Positions 33,232-42,861 of a stretch of 64,000 nucleotides of DNA are shown one piece after another. Source of the stretch: Aquirufa ecclesiirivi (GTDB lineage Bacteria > Bacteroidota > Bacteroidia > Cytophagales > Spirosomataceae); NCBI RefSeq assembly GCF_011250515.1, contig NZ_JAANOP010000003.1, positions 124,001 to 188,000 of the forward strand, written 5' to 3'. Each line of letters begins with the position of its first letter. Position 1 is the first letter of the stretch. The notes under the pieces are model-generated. The model was not told the origin of the DNA. It made no database searches and worked only from the letters and a program-made list of their open reading frames with translations. Position numbers and translations under genes: made by a program.

Positions 33232-35685
33232 ATGAAATCATTTTTTCTATTCGCTGGCTTAGCGATGTTTAGCTTTTTTGCTCAAGCTCAAGTCAATAAA
33301 GCTCCTGCCTATCCACTCATCACGCATGACCCCTATTTCAGTGTTTGGTCTTTTACGGATCAATTAAATCAATCAGTCACACGTCACTGGACAGGCTCCG
33401 ATCAATCCATGGTGGGCTTATTGGAAGTAGACGGAAAAACCTACCAATTTTTAGGTGCCTTACAATATCCCTCCACCGGCATTGTTGCCCATGCCGAAAA
33501 TAATCAACCCATTGAGGTTCAATACACGGAGACTAAACCGGCTGAGGATTGGATGACTTCCCACTTCAATGATACCTATTGGAATAAAGGCAAACTGCCC
33601 TTTGGTAAAGGTTGGGACAATAAATGGAATACGCCTTGGAATACTAAAAACATATGGGTGAGAAGAGCTTTTGATCTACAAGACTTCGACATTGATCAAT
33701 TAGTCCTTCAACTGCGCCATGATGATGACGTGGAAGTTTACCTCAATGGTTACCCGGTATATTCGTGCGAAAACTGCCATACCAAGCAATTGAAAGACTA
33801 TCCATTAAGTGATCTCATAAAAAGCAAGCTGAAAAAAGGCAAAAATATCTTGGCCATTCATTGCATGAATCCTGTCGGAAATTCTTGGCTAGATGCCGGC
33901 TTTGCTAAACAATCTCGCTCCACTCAATCGAACCTAGCGATACAAAATTCAGTTCAAATCACCGCTACGCAGACCAGCTACCAGTTTACCTGTGGGCCTG
34001 TAAAATTACAGGTGAATTTCCTTTCTCCGCTCTTGGCTTCTAACCTCGACTTGCTTTCAAGACCTGTTTCTTACATCAATTTTGGCATACAATCCACAGA
34101 TAATAAAACACATAAAACCAAAATCACTTTTGGCTTGTCTTCAGATATTGCCAAAAATGAAAAAGAACAAATTGTCCAAGTCAGCACGGGCAAAAAAGGC
34201 AATGTCCGCTATTTGAAAACGGGGCTTAGTCAACAAAAAGTACTCAATAAAGTGGGCGACGATGTTCGAATCGACTGGGGATATGCCTATTTAGCGACCA
34301 ATCAAGTCAAGCATCAATTGAAAACTCTATCTCAATCTCAGCTGATGAGTCTTGCCGATGGAAAAAAACCTTCTAGTGAATCGGGCAGTACGGATTATTT
34401 GGTTGCCTCATGGGATATAACTGCCAATAAATCCAATCAAAATTCGAGCATCATGCTGGCTTATGATGATTTGTATTCTATTCAGTATTTCCAGAAAAAT
34501 TTACAAGCTTGGTGGAAAAAGAACTTTGCCAGCATGGATGATTTGCTAGTAAAAGCTGCTAAAGAATACCCGAGTATTCTTGTTCAATGTAAAAACTTCG
34601 ACAAACAATTATATCAAGAAGCACTCCAAGCAGGAGGAAAAGAATATGCGGAACTTTGTGTAGCCGCCTACAGACAATCCCTCGCAGCGCATAAATTAGT
34701 TCGAGGAGAAAAAAATGAGGTGCTTTTCCCTCAAAAAGAAAACTTCAGTAATGGTTCTATTTGGACGGTGGACGTAACTTATCCTTCTGCCCCTTTAAGC
34801 CTCATGTATAATACCAAATTACTGCGTGGTATGGTGGAGCCTTTGATCTATTACAGTGAAAGTGGCCAATGGAAAAAACCTTTCCCAGCACATGATATTG
34901 GTACTTATCCATTGGCGAATGGACAAACTTATCCTGAAGATATGCCCGTGGAAGAAGCAGGAAATATGATTTTGTTGACAGCCGCCATCTGCAAAGAAGA
35001 AAACAGCACGCAAATAGCCAAAGCCCATTGGCCTACCCTAACCCGATGGGTGGACTTTTTAGTGAAAGATGGCTTAGATCCTGCCAATCAATTATGTACG
35101 GATGATTTTGCTGGACATTTGGATCGTAATGCCAACCTTTCCATCAAAGCGATTGTAGGTATTGGTTCATACGCGCAAATGGCTCGAAATATGGGTTTAA
35201 AAAGCACGGCGGATTCCATGCAAAAAATTGCTCAAAAATATGCCTTGAAATGGATGGAGATGGCAGATGAAGGAGATCATTATGCTTTGACATTCAACAA
35301 AAACAATACTTGGAGTCAGAAATACAATTTGGTTTGGGACAAATTATTAGGACTCAATCTATTCCCAAGATATGTGTACGAAAAGGAAATGGCCTATTAT
35401 TTGAAGAAACAAAACACCTATGGTTTACCTTTGGACAGTAGAAAAACGTATACCAAAAGTGATTGGATTATGTGGACTGCCACCCTTTCTGATAAACCCG
35501 TTGAATTTAAGGCTTTGGTACACCCTGTCTATCAATTCATGCTAGAAAGTCCGTCGCGCGTGCCTTTGAGCGATTGGCATGAAACGACTAACGGCAAACA
35601 AGTGGGTTTCCAAGCCAGAAGTGTGGTGGGTGGCTATTTCATCAAAATGTTAGAACAGCGTTGGGCCAAACGCAAATTGAGATAA
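33232..35685 (+). CDS. Secreted glutaminase-like protein (DUF4964/DUF5127/DUF4965/DUF1793)
   Basis: An 817-aa exported protein; signal peptide MKSFFLFAGLAMFSFFAQAQ. It opens with APAYPLITHDPYFSVWSFTDQLN (DUF4964-like). An inserted beta-sandwich follows (about 105-215, with WVRRAFDLQDFDIDQLVLQLRHDDDVEVYLNGYPVY), then DUF5127- and DUF4965-like parts with WDITANKS and the all-alpha glutaminase-like segment (LCTDDFAGHLDRNANLSIKAIVG, YNLVWDKLLGLNLFP). In fungi this family is called glutaminase A; the bacterial substrate is unproven and may be a carbohydrate. The inserted sandwich resembles sugar-binding modules. It is followed 5 bp later by a zinc dehydrogenase gene, probably in one operon. Confidence 0.85.
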   Translation: MKSFFLFAGLAMFSFFAQAQVNKAPAYPLITHDPYFSVWSFTDQLNQSVTRHWTGSDQSMVGLLEVDGKTYQFLGALQYPSTGIVAHAENNQPIEVQYTETKPAEDWMTSHFNDTYWNKGKLPFGKGWDNKWNTPWNTKNIWVRRAFDLQDFDIDQLVLQLRHDDDVEVYLNGYPVYSCENCHTKQLKDYPLSDLIKSKLKKGKNILAIHCMNPVGNSWLDAGFAKQSRSTQSNLAIQNSVQITATQTSYQFTCGPVKLQVNFLSPLLASNLDLLSRPVSYINFGIQSTDNKTHKTKITFGLSSDIAKNEKEQIVQVSTGKKGNVRYLKTGLSQQKVLNKVGDDVRIDWGYAYLATNQVKHQLKTLSQSQLMSLADGKKPSSESGSTDYLVASWDITANKSNQNSSIMLAYDDLYSIQYFQKNLQAWWKKNFASMDDLLVKAAKEYPSILVQCKNFDKQLYQEALQAGGKEYAELCVAAYRQSLAAHKLVRGEKNEVLFPQKENFSNGSIWTVDVTYPSAPLSLMYNTKLLRGMVEPLIYYSESGQWKKPFPAHDIGTYPLANGQTYPEDMPVEEAGNMILLTAAICKEENSTQIAKAHWPTLTRWVDFLVKDGLDPANQLCTDDFAGHLDRNANLSIKAIVGIGSYAQMARNMGLKSTADSMQKIAQKYALKWMEMADEGDHYALTFNKNNTWSQKYNLVWDKLLGLNLFPRYVYEKEMAYYLKKQNTYGLPLDSRKTYTKSDWIMWTATLSDKPVEFKALVHPVYQFMLESPSRVPLSDWHETTNGKQVGFQARSVVGGYFIKMLEQRWAKRKLR

Positions 35686-35690
35686 AAACT

Positions 35691-36710
35691 ATGCAAGAAC
35701 TTGTTTGTACCACTCCATTTGAATGGAAATACCAAGAATCAGAAAGACCCACTTTAAAAGAAGGTATGGCCATTCTTAAAATTAAACAAGTGGGTATTTG
35801 TGGAACAGATTTACATGCCTTTGAGGGGACACAACCTTTTTTTTCATATCCACGCATCTTAGGACATGAATTTGTTGGTGAAATCGTAGATATAAGTTCC
35901 GAATCAAATTATCGAATTGGATCCTTAGTTAGTGTCATTCCGTATTTTTCTTGCGGAAAATGCGTGGCCTGTCGACAAGGAAAAACCAATTGCTGCCAGA
36001 CTTTAAGTGTGTTGGGTGTACATGAAGACGGCGCTATGAGAGAGTATTTACAAGTTCCTATAGACGCTTTGGTCTATGATGAACAACTCAGCCTTGACGA
36101 ATATACCTTATTAGAACCTTTGTCGATCGGTGCCCATGGGGTTCGACGAGCGGACATAAAAAAGAATGATTGGGTCTTGGTGGTAGGTGCAGGTCCTATT
36201 GGATTAGGCGTCATGGAAATGGCACGCATTGCGGGAGGACAAGTGATTGCCTTGGACGTGAATGCTGGCCGATTGGATTTCAGTAAAAATGTATTGGGTG
36301 TTTCACATACCATTCAAGTGGGTCAAGAGGATGTGATGGCGCGTTTGCAAGAAATCACTAAGGGTGATATGCCACAAGTCATCATTGATGCGACAGGAAA
36401 TAAAAAAGCCATAGACCATAGTTTTCAATACATGGCACATGGAGGTAAATATATTTTGGTAGGTTTACAATTAGACCATGTTCAATTCTCTCATCCTGAA
36501 TTCCATAAGCGAGAGGGAACTTTGATGAGTAGTAGAAATGCCACGCGAGGTGATTTTGAGTGGGTGATGGATTGTATGAAAAAAGGATTAATTCATACAC
36601 AGGACTTCATCACGCACCGAACAAAATTCAACGATGTAACCAAGCATTTTGAATCCTTTTTAGATCCAGCGCAAGCGGTGATCAAGGCAGTAGTTGAGTT
36701 TGATTCTTAA
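35691..36710 (+). CDS. Zinc-dependent alcohol/polyol dehydrogenase (MDR family)
   Basis: A 339-aa cytosolic NAD(P)-dependent dehydrogenase. Catalytic zinc ligands are visible as C37 (GICGTD) and H59-E60 (LGHEF). The structural zinc site is CGKCVACRQGKTNCC; the Rossmann motif is VVGAGPIGLG. Overall it resembles L-threonine, L-idonate and galactonate dehydrogenases, so a sugar acid or polyol is the likely substrate. The ATG at 35691 is 5 bp after the DUF4965 stop; an ATG at 35661 overlapping that gene is less likely. A 7-bp inverted repeat (GGATATG/CATATCC, 36722-36748) follows the stop and could be a weak terminator. Confidence 0.88.
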   Translation: MQELVCTTPFEWKYQESERPTLKEGMAILKIKQVGICGTDLHAFEGTQPFFSYPRILGHEFVGEIVDISSESNYRIGSLVSVIPYFSCGKCVACRQGKTNCCQTLSVLGVHEDGAMREYLQVPIDALVYDEQLSLDEYTLLEPLSIGAHGVRRADIKKNDWVLVVGAGPIGLGVMEMARIAGGQVIALDVNAGRLDFSKNVLGVSHTIQVGQEDVMARLQEITKGDMPQVIIDATGNKKAIDHSFQYMAHGGKYILVGLQLDHVQFSHPEFHKREGTLMSSRNATRGDFEWVMDCMKKGLIHTQDFITHRTKFNDVTKHFESFLDPAQAVIKAVVEFDS

Positions 36711-36756
36711 AACAATATAAAGGATATGATGGTTAAACTAGCATATCCACCTTTAC

Positions 36757-37677
36757 ATGCCTGAGTCCATCATATCCATTCAACATCTTTCTAAAAGCTT
36801 TGGCTCTTTCCTAGCTGTGAAGGATGTTAGTTTTCAAGTCTTTAAAGGGGATGTTTTTGGATTTCTAGGACCCAATGGGGCCGGCAAAAGTACCAGCATG
36901 CGCTGCATGTTATCCTTAATAAAAGCTGATTCGGGAGATATTCGTTTGTTTGATTTACCCATCCATAATCACCGTGAAGATATATTACGTAGAACAGGCA
37001 GTATCGTTGAAAAACCTGATTTTTATAAATACCTAACCGCTTACCGAAATCTGGATATTTTTGCTCGAATATCAGGAACCTATTCTAGCAAAAAAGAAAT
37101 TTATGCCATGTTGGATTTTGTGGGTTTGAATGGCCGTGAAAATGACAAAGTGGGTAGTTTTTCTCATGGTATGAAACAGCGGCTGGGGATAGCTCAAACG
37201 TTATTGCACAATCCAGATTTGATCGTTTTGGATGAACCCACCACAGGATTAGACCCTCAGGGAATCATTGATATTAGAAATCTAATTTTGAGATTAAAAG
37301 AAGAACATCAAAAAACCATCTTGCTTTCTTCGCATGATTTAAGTGAAATCGAAATGATTGCCAATCGTATGGTCATCATCAACAAAGGAAAATCCATCGT
37401 AGAAGGTTCCGTGAAAGAACTCATGTCGACTGAAAACCTCTTCATTCGGTTGGAGGTTGAACCGCAACAAAAAGCATTGGAAGTGCTGAAAAATGCTTTT
37501 CCAGAAATTCAAATACAAATAAAAGGTGAAAATCAATTAGAATTTCATTTGAGTCGAAATCAAGTTCCACGTATCAGTCAGCTCTTGAACTCCCATGAAA
37601 TTGCCGTTTACTCCCTAGAATCCAAACGCAGTTTGGAAGATTATTTTATCAAAATTGTCCAACAAGATGCTATTTAA
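36757..37677 (+). CDS. ABC transporter ATP-binding protein (ABC-2 type)
   Basis: A 306-aa ATPase. Walker A is GPNGAGKST (38-46), the signature is FSHGMKQR in place of the usual LSGGQ, and Walker B is LIVLDEPTTGLDPQG followed by the switch histidine region LLSSHDLSE. About 80 residues of C-terminal extension follow, as in the CcmA/NatA/bacitracin-type exporters. It overlaps the permease gene by 11 bp. The system has a single ATPase and permease and resembles NatAB-like export systems; substrate unknown. Confidence 0.93.
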   Translation: MPESIISIQHLSKSFGSFLAVKDVSFQVFKGDVFGFLGPNGAGKSTSMRCMLSLIKADSGDIRLFDLPIHNHREDILRRTGSIVEKPDFYKYLTAYRNLDIFARISGTYSSKKEIYAMLDFVGLNGRENDKVGSFSHGMKQRLGIAQTLLHNPDLIVLDEPTTGLDPQGIIDIRNLILRLKEEHQKTILLSSHDLSEIEMIANRMVIINKGKSIVEGSVKELMSTENLFIRLEVEPQQKALEVLKNAFPEIQIQIKGENQLEFHLSRNQVPRISQLLNSHEIAVYSLESKRSLEDYFIKIVQQDAI

Positions 37678-38509
37678 AAGCGTATATAATGAGTTTATCA
37701 AAATTGCTGCCAAACCCAGGAGCTACCTAGGAATTGGAGCTATTACGCTATTGGTGGGAGTCATTTTGTTCGCTCTAAAATCGGATGGCCTTTCCATTTT
37801 ATCTTTTGTCACCTCTTCATTTGAACAAACCTTAAGTTTTGAAGGCAATTTGCTCAATGGCAATCTCATTGCCTTCATCATTTTGCAAATGCTTTTGGTT
37901 CAAATTCCCTTGTTAGTGGCTTTAGTTACTGGCGACTTGATTTCAGGTGAATTTGCGATGGGAACCATCCGCATGGTGATGACAAAGCCCATTTCTAGGA
38001 CCACCCTTTTATTGTCCAAATTTATCGCTGGTGCTGTCTATACGGCTTGCATCATCATTTGGTTGGGCATCATGGCCTTGGTATTTGGAAGAATCTTTTT
38101 TGGAACTGGAGATTTAATCGTGCTGAATACGGATGGTCTTGTGATTTTACAGGAGCATGATGTGTTATGGAGGTATCTCAGCGGATTTGCTGTAGCATTT
38201 TTAGCCCTATTAACGGTGGCATCCTTATCCATTTGCCTGTCTTGTTTTTCAGAAAACTCCATTGGTCCCATCGTGGCCACCATGTCCATCATCATTTTAT
38301 TTACCATCATCGGCACCTTGGAAGTTTCCGTTTTTGACTCCATACGCCCCTATTTATTTACGACCCACATGGCTTCTTGGAGAAACTTTTTTGAAGAGCC
38401 CTTACCTAAAACCGAGATCATCAAATCTGTTATTATTTTAGTGGCTCATATTTTACTCTTCTTAGGCATTTCCATTTATACATTCAACAAAAAAGACATC
38501 AGCGCTTAA
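37667..38509 (+). CDS. ABC-2 type permease
   Basis: A 280-aa integral membrane protein with about six hydrophobic segments: YLGIGAITLLVGVILFAL, LIAFIILQMLLVQIPLLVALV, a long one around 120-140, FAVAFLALLTVASLSICLSC, IVATMSIIILFTIIGTL and VIILVAHILLFLGISIY. The motif SGEFAMGTIRMVMTKPISRTTLLLSK after the second helix is typical of ABC-2 permeases of the NatB/YhgE type. The ATG at 37667 overlaps the ATPase stop. Its own stop overlaps the start of the LolA-like gene by one base, so all three are one unit. Confidence 0.88.
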   Translation: MLFKSVYNEFIKIAAKPRSYLGIGAITLLVGVILFALKSDGLSILSFVTSSFEQTLSFEGNLLNGNLIAFIILQMLLVQIPLLVALVTGDLISGEFAMGTIRMVMTKPISRTTLLLSKFIAGAVYTACIIIWLGIMALVFGRIFFGTGDLIVLNTDGLVILQEHDVLWRYLSGFAVAFLALLTVASLSICLSCFSENSIGPIVATMSIIILFTIIGTLEVSVFDSIRPYLFTTHMASWRNFFEEPLPKTEIIKSVIILVAHILLFLGISIYTFNKKDISA

Positions 38510-39195
38510 TGAAAATCCTCTTAACCATCAGTCTTTTTATCTGCTCATTTTTCCAAGTTATTGGACAAGATGCGCAAAAAACCATTCAAGCTCTTCAACA
38601 AAAATGGAGCCAAGTGAAGGATTATGCGGTGGACCTAAACATCAAATCGAATATTCCTTTGATCAAAATTCTACCCGTAAATGCTACTTTGTATTTTAAG
38701 CAAAAAGATCAATTCCATTTAAAATCGAAGGGTATTGCTATTTTACCAAAAAAGGGTTTTGGTGATTTGGCACAATTGTTGGCTCATCAAGATCAATTCA
38801 ATGCGATTAGTACGGGTAAAGAATGGATCAAAAACAAGGAAACGGAAATCATCACCTTATTGCCAAATGGAGAAAGTGAAGATGTTATTTTAGCCAAATT
38901 ATGGATAGATAAAACCAACAATTTGGTGCTAAAATCTCAAATTACGTCTAGAAGTAATGGCACCGTAAGTACGGAATATGGCTATGGAGCTGAGGCAAAA
39001 TGGGGATTACCTGAGCAGCTTATTTTTACGGTGGATGTCAAAAAATTTAAAGTACCCAAAGGCGTTGTGGTGGATATCAACAAAACCCAAACGGTAGATA
39101 CGCAAAAACAAATCGCTAAGACGGGTGATATCACGGTGAAATTTACCAATTATAAGATTAATCAAGGAATAGCCTCCACCATTTTCAAAAATTAA
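38509..39195 (+). CDS. LolA-like outer-membrane lipoprotein-sorting family protein
   Basis: A 228-aa periplasmic protein with signal peptide MKILLTISLFICSFFQVIG. The mature part has the half-barrel pattern of the LolA/DUF4292 group: QKTIQALQQKWSQVKDYAVDLNIKSN, TLYFKQKDQFHLKSKGIAIL, LAKLWIDKTNNLVLKSQI. It could carry a lipid or lipoprotein through the periplasm, or be a structural relative with another ligand. The start overlaps the ABC permease stop (TAATG), which suggests co-operation with the transporter. The gene after it follows by 3 bp. Confidence 0.75.
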   Translation: MKILLTISLFICSFFQVIGQDAQKTIQALQQKWSQVKDYAVDLNIKSNIPLIKILPVNATLYFKQKDQFHLKSKGIAILPKKGFGDLAQLLAHQDQFNAISTGKEWIKNKETEIITLLPNGESEDVILAKLWIDKTNNLVLKSQITSRSNGTVSTEYGYGAEAKWGLPEQLIFTVDVKKFKVPKGVVVDINKTQTVDTQKQIAKTGDITVKFTNYKINQGIASTIFKN

Positions 39196-39198
39196 AAC

Positions 39199-39843
39199 AT
39201 GATAGCCAATCTAGCCGACATCGAATCGATGGAAAAATCGTTTCGGACGAATTTGATTAACCATCTCAGTGGAGCAAAGGCGGCTCATTTAATTGGCACA
39301 TATAATGAACAGCATCAATCCAATTTGGCTATTTTTAGTAATGTAATACATATAGGGGCTAATCCAGCGATGATGGGCGTCTTGTTTAGACCTGTTGGTG
39401 CAGACAGTCATACCTACAAAAATATTCAGGCCAACAAACGATTTACATTAAATCAAATTCCCGTTTCTCTGGTCCCACAGGCACATCAGACATCTGCCAG
39501 ATATCCCTTAGGCATATCTGAATTTGAAGCATGTGGCATAGAAGAAGAAACAATCCCTGAATTTGATGGACCATTTGTTAAGCAAAGCTTGGTCAAAATG
39601 GGACTTATTTGGGAAGAAGAACATCTGATCAAATCAAACCAAACAGTTTTATTAGTCGGCAAAATCCAATATATTTCCATTCATGATTCAGTTCTTCTGC
39701 CTAATGGACATATTGATTTGGATGTAGCCCAAAGTGTTAGTGCAGGAGGATTGGACACCTATTATCAAGTAAAGAAATTGGCCCAATTCCCTTATGCCAA
39801 GGTTTCGGCAGATGCATCTCATGAACCTAGAAGAAATTCGTGA
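39199..39843 (+). CDS. Flavin reductase-like domain protein (FMN split barrel)
   Basis: A 214-aa cytosolic protein of the flavin reductase (RutF/DIM6-NTAB) fold. Family traits are SNLAIFSNVIHIGANPAMMGVLFRP, which normally contacts FMN, YKNIQANKRFTLNQI, and the C-terminal GGLDTYYQ. Reduction of flavin or direct flavin-dependent reduction of a small molecule is expected; the partner is unknown. It starts 3 bp after the LolA-like gene and overlaps the MmcQ/YjbR gene by 23 bp, so the plus-strand run from 36757 to 40144 may be a single transcript. Confidence 0.8.
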   Translation: MIANLADIESMEKSFRTNLINHLSGAKAAHLIGTYNEQHQSNLAIFSNVIHIGANPAMMGVLFRPVGADSHTYKNIQANKRFTLNQIPVSLVPQAHQTSARYPLGISEFEACGIEEETIPEFDGPFVKQSLVKMGLIWEEEHLIKSNQTVLLVGKIQYISIHDSVLLPNGHIDLDVAQSVSAGGLDTYYQVKKLAQFPYAKVSADASHEPRRNS

Positions 39844-40144
39844 TTACGCCTTAAGTCTCCCAAATACAGAAGAAAGCCTTCCTTTTGGTCCAGATAATTT
39901 AGTTTTCAAGGTCAACAATAAAATGTTTTTACTACTCTCCTTGGATGAAATCCCAGTCCGATTTAATGTTAAATGTGAGCCCAATCGAGCTATTGATTTA
40001 AGAGAAGAATTCCCAGATAGTGTTTTACCTGGATACCACATGAATAAAAAACATTGGAACACCATTGTGGTCAATGGTCAAATCGCTTTTGCAACTTTGA
40101 AAAGTATGATTTCGGATTCTTATTCCTTGGTATTAAAAAAATAA
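39821..40144 (+). CDS. MmcQ/YjbR-family protein
   Basis: A 107-aa cytosolic protein of the YjbR/CyaY-like fold. Typical marks: MNLEEIRDYALSLPNTEESLPFG, VFKVNNKMFLLLSL, RFNVKCEP, and the C-terminal MNKKHWNTIVVNG, corresponding to the HMNKxHW motif of the family. The family is sometimes labelled DNA-binding, but function is unestablished. I took the ATG at 39821 as start because homologues start at this helix; the ORF extends 9 codons upstream. The overlap with the flavin-reductase gene implies joint translation. Confidence 0.85.
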   Translation: MNLEEIRDYALSLPNTEESLPFGPDNLVFKVNNKMFLLLSLDEIPVRFNVKCEPNRAIDLREEFPDSVLPGYHMNKKHWNTIVVNGQIAFATLKSMISDSYSLVLKK

Positions 40145-40159
40145 TCCTCGCTCCAGCCT

Positions 40160-40192
40160 AACGCTGGCAAGGTTTGGAACCTTGACAGCGTT
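40160..40192 (-). repeat. 33-nt dispersed palindrome, copy 4 (reverse orientation)
   Basis: On the minus strand this reads with the same arms and the same T/C mismatch as copies 1-3, loop CCA. It lies between convergent genes, 15 nt after the MmcQ/YjbR stop. Confidence 0.9.
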
Positions 40193-40247
40193 GCGCGTTA
40201 CAGAGCGAACGATAAAAAAGACGATATGTTGTCCAAGAAATAGATAA

Positions 40248-41171
40248 TTAGGCTAATGCTTTTCTCAGTAATTCGACACTTTTTCTGACCCCTGAATAGG
40301 CATTTTCTTTGCCTTCAAATTCAATGGAAACATAGCCTTGGTAATTGACCTTTTTTAAGATGTTGATAATCCGCTTATAATCTAATTCCAACGAGTACCA
40401 TTCACCTCCGCCATAATACGTTTTAGCCTGAACAAAGCTGGCTTTAGGAGCTATTTTCTCTAATTTGTCATAAGGATCTTCCAAGAAATTTCCTGTATCC
40501 ATCAATAAGCCTAACCAAGGAGAATTCACCGTATCATGTATACGCAACATTCCCTCAGGCGTTGATCCTAATCCCCAGTGGTTTTCAAGAGCCATTAACA
40601 CGCCACATTCCTCTGCCTTTGCCAGACATCTTTGAATACCTTCCACACACCATTTATAGCCATCATCTTCCGTATAACCAGGCAAAATAGGCTCTATTCC
40701 TCTGTTTTTCATTAAATCATCAAACGACTTAATGGTATTCCAACGACCTGTATTTAATCGCAAACAAGGTATTCCCATTTTATATGCCAATTCTATGCAA
40801 TGAATCGTATGATCGACATGCTTTTTCAATTCTTCTTTATCCGGCGTTACAAAACCCTGATGGATGGATAAACAGGTTAAAGCAATCCCATTCAAAAAGG
40901 CATGCTTCTTGATTTTTTGCAAATAGGCATTGTCCTCACTTTCCATTTGTCGGTGCAAGACATCGATCCCTTCCAATCCCAAAGAAGCCGCGTCATCAAT
41001 TACCTTTTCAATGGGAAATTTATCTCCTTTGAAATGCCAATATGAATAACTGGAAACACTTAATTTAATTTTTGGCTGTAATTTAGGCACTACTAACTTA
41101 TCTTGAATCTGGGGCATGCCCGTGGCTAAGCCTGTCAATAAGGAGGATTGTAAAAAATCACGTCTTTCCAT
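40248..41171 (-). CDS. Sugar phosphate isomerase/epimerase-type TIM-barrel protein, exported
   Basis: A 307-aa protein of the AP-endonuclease-2/xylose-isomerase-like family. The N-terminus MERRDFLQSSLLTGLATG has the twin-Arg pattern RRDFL plus hydrophobic stretch, so export by Tat is likely. Barrel motifs with metal-ligand candidates: GLEGIDVLHRQME, CLSIHQGF, LALENHWG (E and H), LLMDTGNF (D), FVQAKTYYGG and GYVSIEFEGKE (terminal E). Reaction unknown; relatives isomerise or epimerise sugars, and in secreted forms often act on 3-keto sugars. It is transcribed divergently from GH130, with 194 bp between, and may belong to the same sugar regulon. Confidence 0.83.
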   Translation of the reverse strand: MERRDFLQSSLLTGLATGMPQIQDKLVVPKLQPKIKLSVSSYSYWHFKGDKFPIEKVIDDAASLGLEGIDVLHRQMESEDNAYLQKIKKHAFLNGIALTCLSIHQGFVTPDKEELKKHVDHTIHCIELAYKMGIPCLRLNTGRWNTIKSFDDLMKNRGIEPILPGYTEDDGYKWCVEGIQRCLAKAEECGVLMALENHWGLGSTPEGMLRIHDTVNSPWLGLLMDTGNFLEDPYDKLEKIAPKASFVQAKTYYGGGEWYSLELDYKRIINILKKVNYQGYVSIEFEGKENAYSGVRKSVELLRKALA

Positions 41172-41365
41172 CGTTTTTATTTTAGGTTTGATCACTCAAT
41201 TTAAAAGTTTCCAACGATCAAATGCATCAAATAGCTAGAAATTTCATTGATTGCTGACCTAAAGAACTCTGTATACATGACCTTTCGGTAATAATTTGCC
41301 GAAAATTACCTTTTAATATACGTTTCAAGTAGCATTTTAGTAATTTTAAACTCTAGCAAAGCTTC

Positions 41366-42463
41366 ATGAATCTACCCTATAAATTTATTTCCTACCTGTT
41401 TTTTGCTTTCATTTCGCTATTCTATTTACCTGTTTTGTCCCAAAATCAAAGCACCAAAGCATGGCAAATCAATGGTTTTAAGAAACAAGATGCTGTTAAC
41501 CCTATCTTAACTCCAGATGGTCAACAACGGTTTTTTTGCCCTATTCTAGGCAAAATGGTAGCCTGGGAAAATAAAAATGTACTGAATCCTACCGCTTTAA
41601 TCAAAAATGGAAAAGTTCATTTGCTATATCGTGCTCAAGATTCCTTAGGGACCTCTCGGATTGGTTTAGCCATCAGTGAAGATGGAATACATTTCAAAAA
41701 AATGCCCCAACCTATTCTTTATCCTGAACAAGATGCATGTAAAAAATACGAGTGGCCGGGCGGTATTGAAGATCCGCGCATTGTTCAATCAGAAGAAGGA
41801 AACTACTTAATCACCTATACTTCCTATGATGGGAAAACTGCCCGTTTATGCTTTGCCACCTCAACTGATTTAATCCATTGGAAAAAAATGGGTCCCATGT
41901 TGACAGATCCGAAGTACATGGATCTTTGGTCAAAATCGGGTGCCATAGTCGTCAAACAACAGGGCTCTCAGCTAATTGCCACAAAGATAAATGGCTACTA
42001 TTGGATGTACTTTGGCGATACGGATTTATTCATGGCTCAATCCAAAGACTTAATTCATTGGAATGTATTGGAAGATGCTGAAAACAAACAAAGAATTTCG
42101 GTGCTGCAACCTAGAAAAGGTTATTTCGACAGCCGTTTGGTAGAACCAGGACCCTATGCGTTAATTCAAAAGTCAGGTATTCTGCTCATTTACAACAGTA
42201 GTAATGCCGCTAATTTTAATGATTCAGCTTTCCCAAAATTCACTTATAGTGCTGCCCAAGCCTTATTTAACCTAAAAAAGCCCTATCAGTTAATGCAACG
42301 TTCAAACAAGCCTTTCATTTGGCCTAATAAGGTTTATGAACAAATTGGAGAAGTGAATGAGGTCTGTTTTGTAGAAGGTTTAGTTTCATTCCGTTCGCAA
42401 TGGTTTTTATATTATGGCACGGCCGATTCTAAAATTGCTGTAGCTAATAGTCTCCAAAAATGA
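41366..42463 (+). CDS. Exported GH130-type glycoside phosphorylase/hydrolase
   Basis: A 365-aa five-bladed beta-propeller protein of GH130, a family of beta-mannoside phosphorylases and hydrolases. A signal peptide (ISYLFFAFISLFYLPVLSQ) sends it to the periplasm, where phosphorolysis is less likely, so hydrolase activity is plausible. Family marks: NPTALIKNGKVHLLYRAQD, SRIGLAISEDGIHF, and GGIEDPRIV with the Asp that acts as proton donor in the family, YTSYDGKTARLCFATSTDLIHW. It begins an operon: the VOC gene overlaps its stop by 4 bp. The substrate is probably a beta-mannoside or related disaccharide, inferred from family only. Confidence 0.87.
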   Translation: MNLPYKFISYLFFAFISLFYLPVLSQNQSTKAWQINGFKKQDAVNPILTPDGQQRFFCPILGKMVAWENKNVLNPTALIKNGKVHLLYRAQDSLGTSRIGLAISEDGIHFKKMPQPILYPEQDACKKYEWPGGIEDPRIVQSEEGNYLITYTSYDGKTARLCFATSTDLIHWKKMGPMLTDPKYMDLWSKSGAIVVKQQGSQLIATKINGYYWMYFGDTDLFMAQSKDLIHWNVLEDAENKQRISVLQPRKGYFDSRLVEPGPYALIQKSGILLIYNSSNAANFNDSAFPKFTYSAAQALFNLKKPYQLMQRSNKPFIWPNKVYEQIGEVNEVCFVEGLVSFRSQWFLYYGTADSKIAVANSLQK

Positions 42464-42861
42464 TAAATCAAATAATCCCCCTTCTCGGCATTCATCATGT
42501 GGCCATTATTTGCTCCAAATATGCCGTTTCCAAACAGTTTTATACCGAAATTTTAGGATTTGATATTATCCGAGAAGTCTACCGAAAAGAAAGAGATTCT
42601 TACAAGCTAGATCTGAGCTTTCAAGGAGTCTATTACATCGAGTTATTTTCATTTCCAGAAACTCCTCCTCGGGTATCTAGACCTGAAGCCTGCGGACTAC
42701 GACATATTGCCTTTGAAGTCTCCAATTTGGATGAAACTGTACAAATTTTACGAAATAAAGGCCTTATTTGTGAAGATATCCGAATAGATGAATTTACTGA
42801 AAAGAGGTTTACTTTCACCAGTGACCCAGACCAATTACCTATTGAATTTTACGAGAGATGA
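42460..42861 (+). CDS. VOC-family (glyoxalase-like) protein
   Basis: A 133-aa metal-binding vicinal-oxygen-chelate protein of the SMU1112c/YaeR type. Two beta-alpha-beta-beta-beta units are visible, with candidate ligands H in GIHHVAII, E in YYIELFSF, H in GLRHIAFEV and E in LPIEFYER. Members isomerise or cleave small dicarbonyl or hydroxy-keto compounds; the substrate here is unknown. It overlaps both neighbours by 4 bp, which places it firmly in the GH130 - VOC - DUF4954 operon, perhaps to handle a sugar-derived reactive product. Confidence 0.87.
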   Translation: MINQIIPLLGIHHVAIICSKYAVSKQFYTEILGFDIIREVYRKERDSYKLDLSFQGVYYIELFSFPETPPRVSRPEACGLRHIAFEVSNLDETVQILRNKGLICEDIRIDEFTEKRFTFTSDPDQLPIEFYER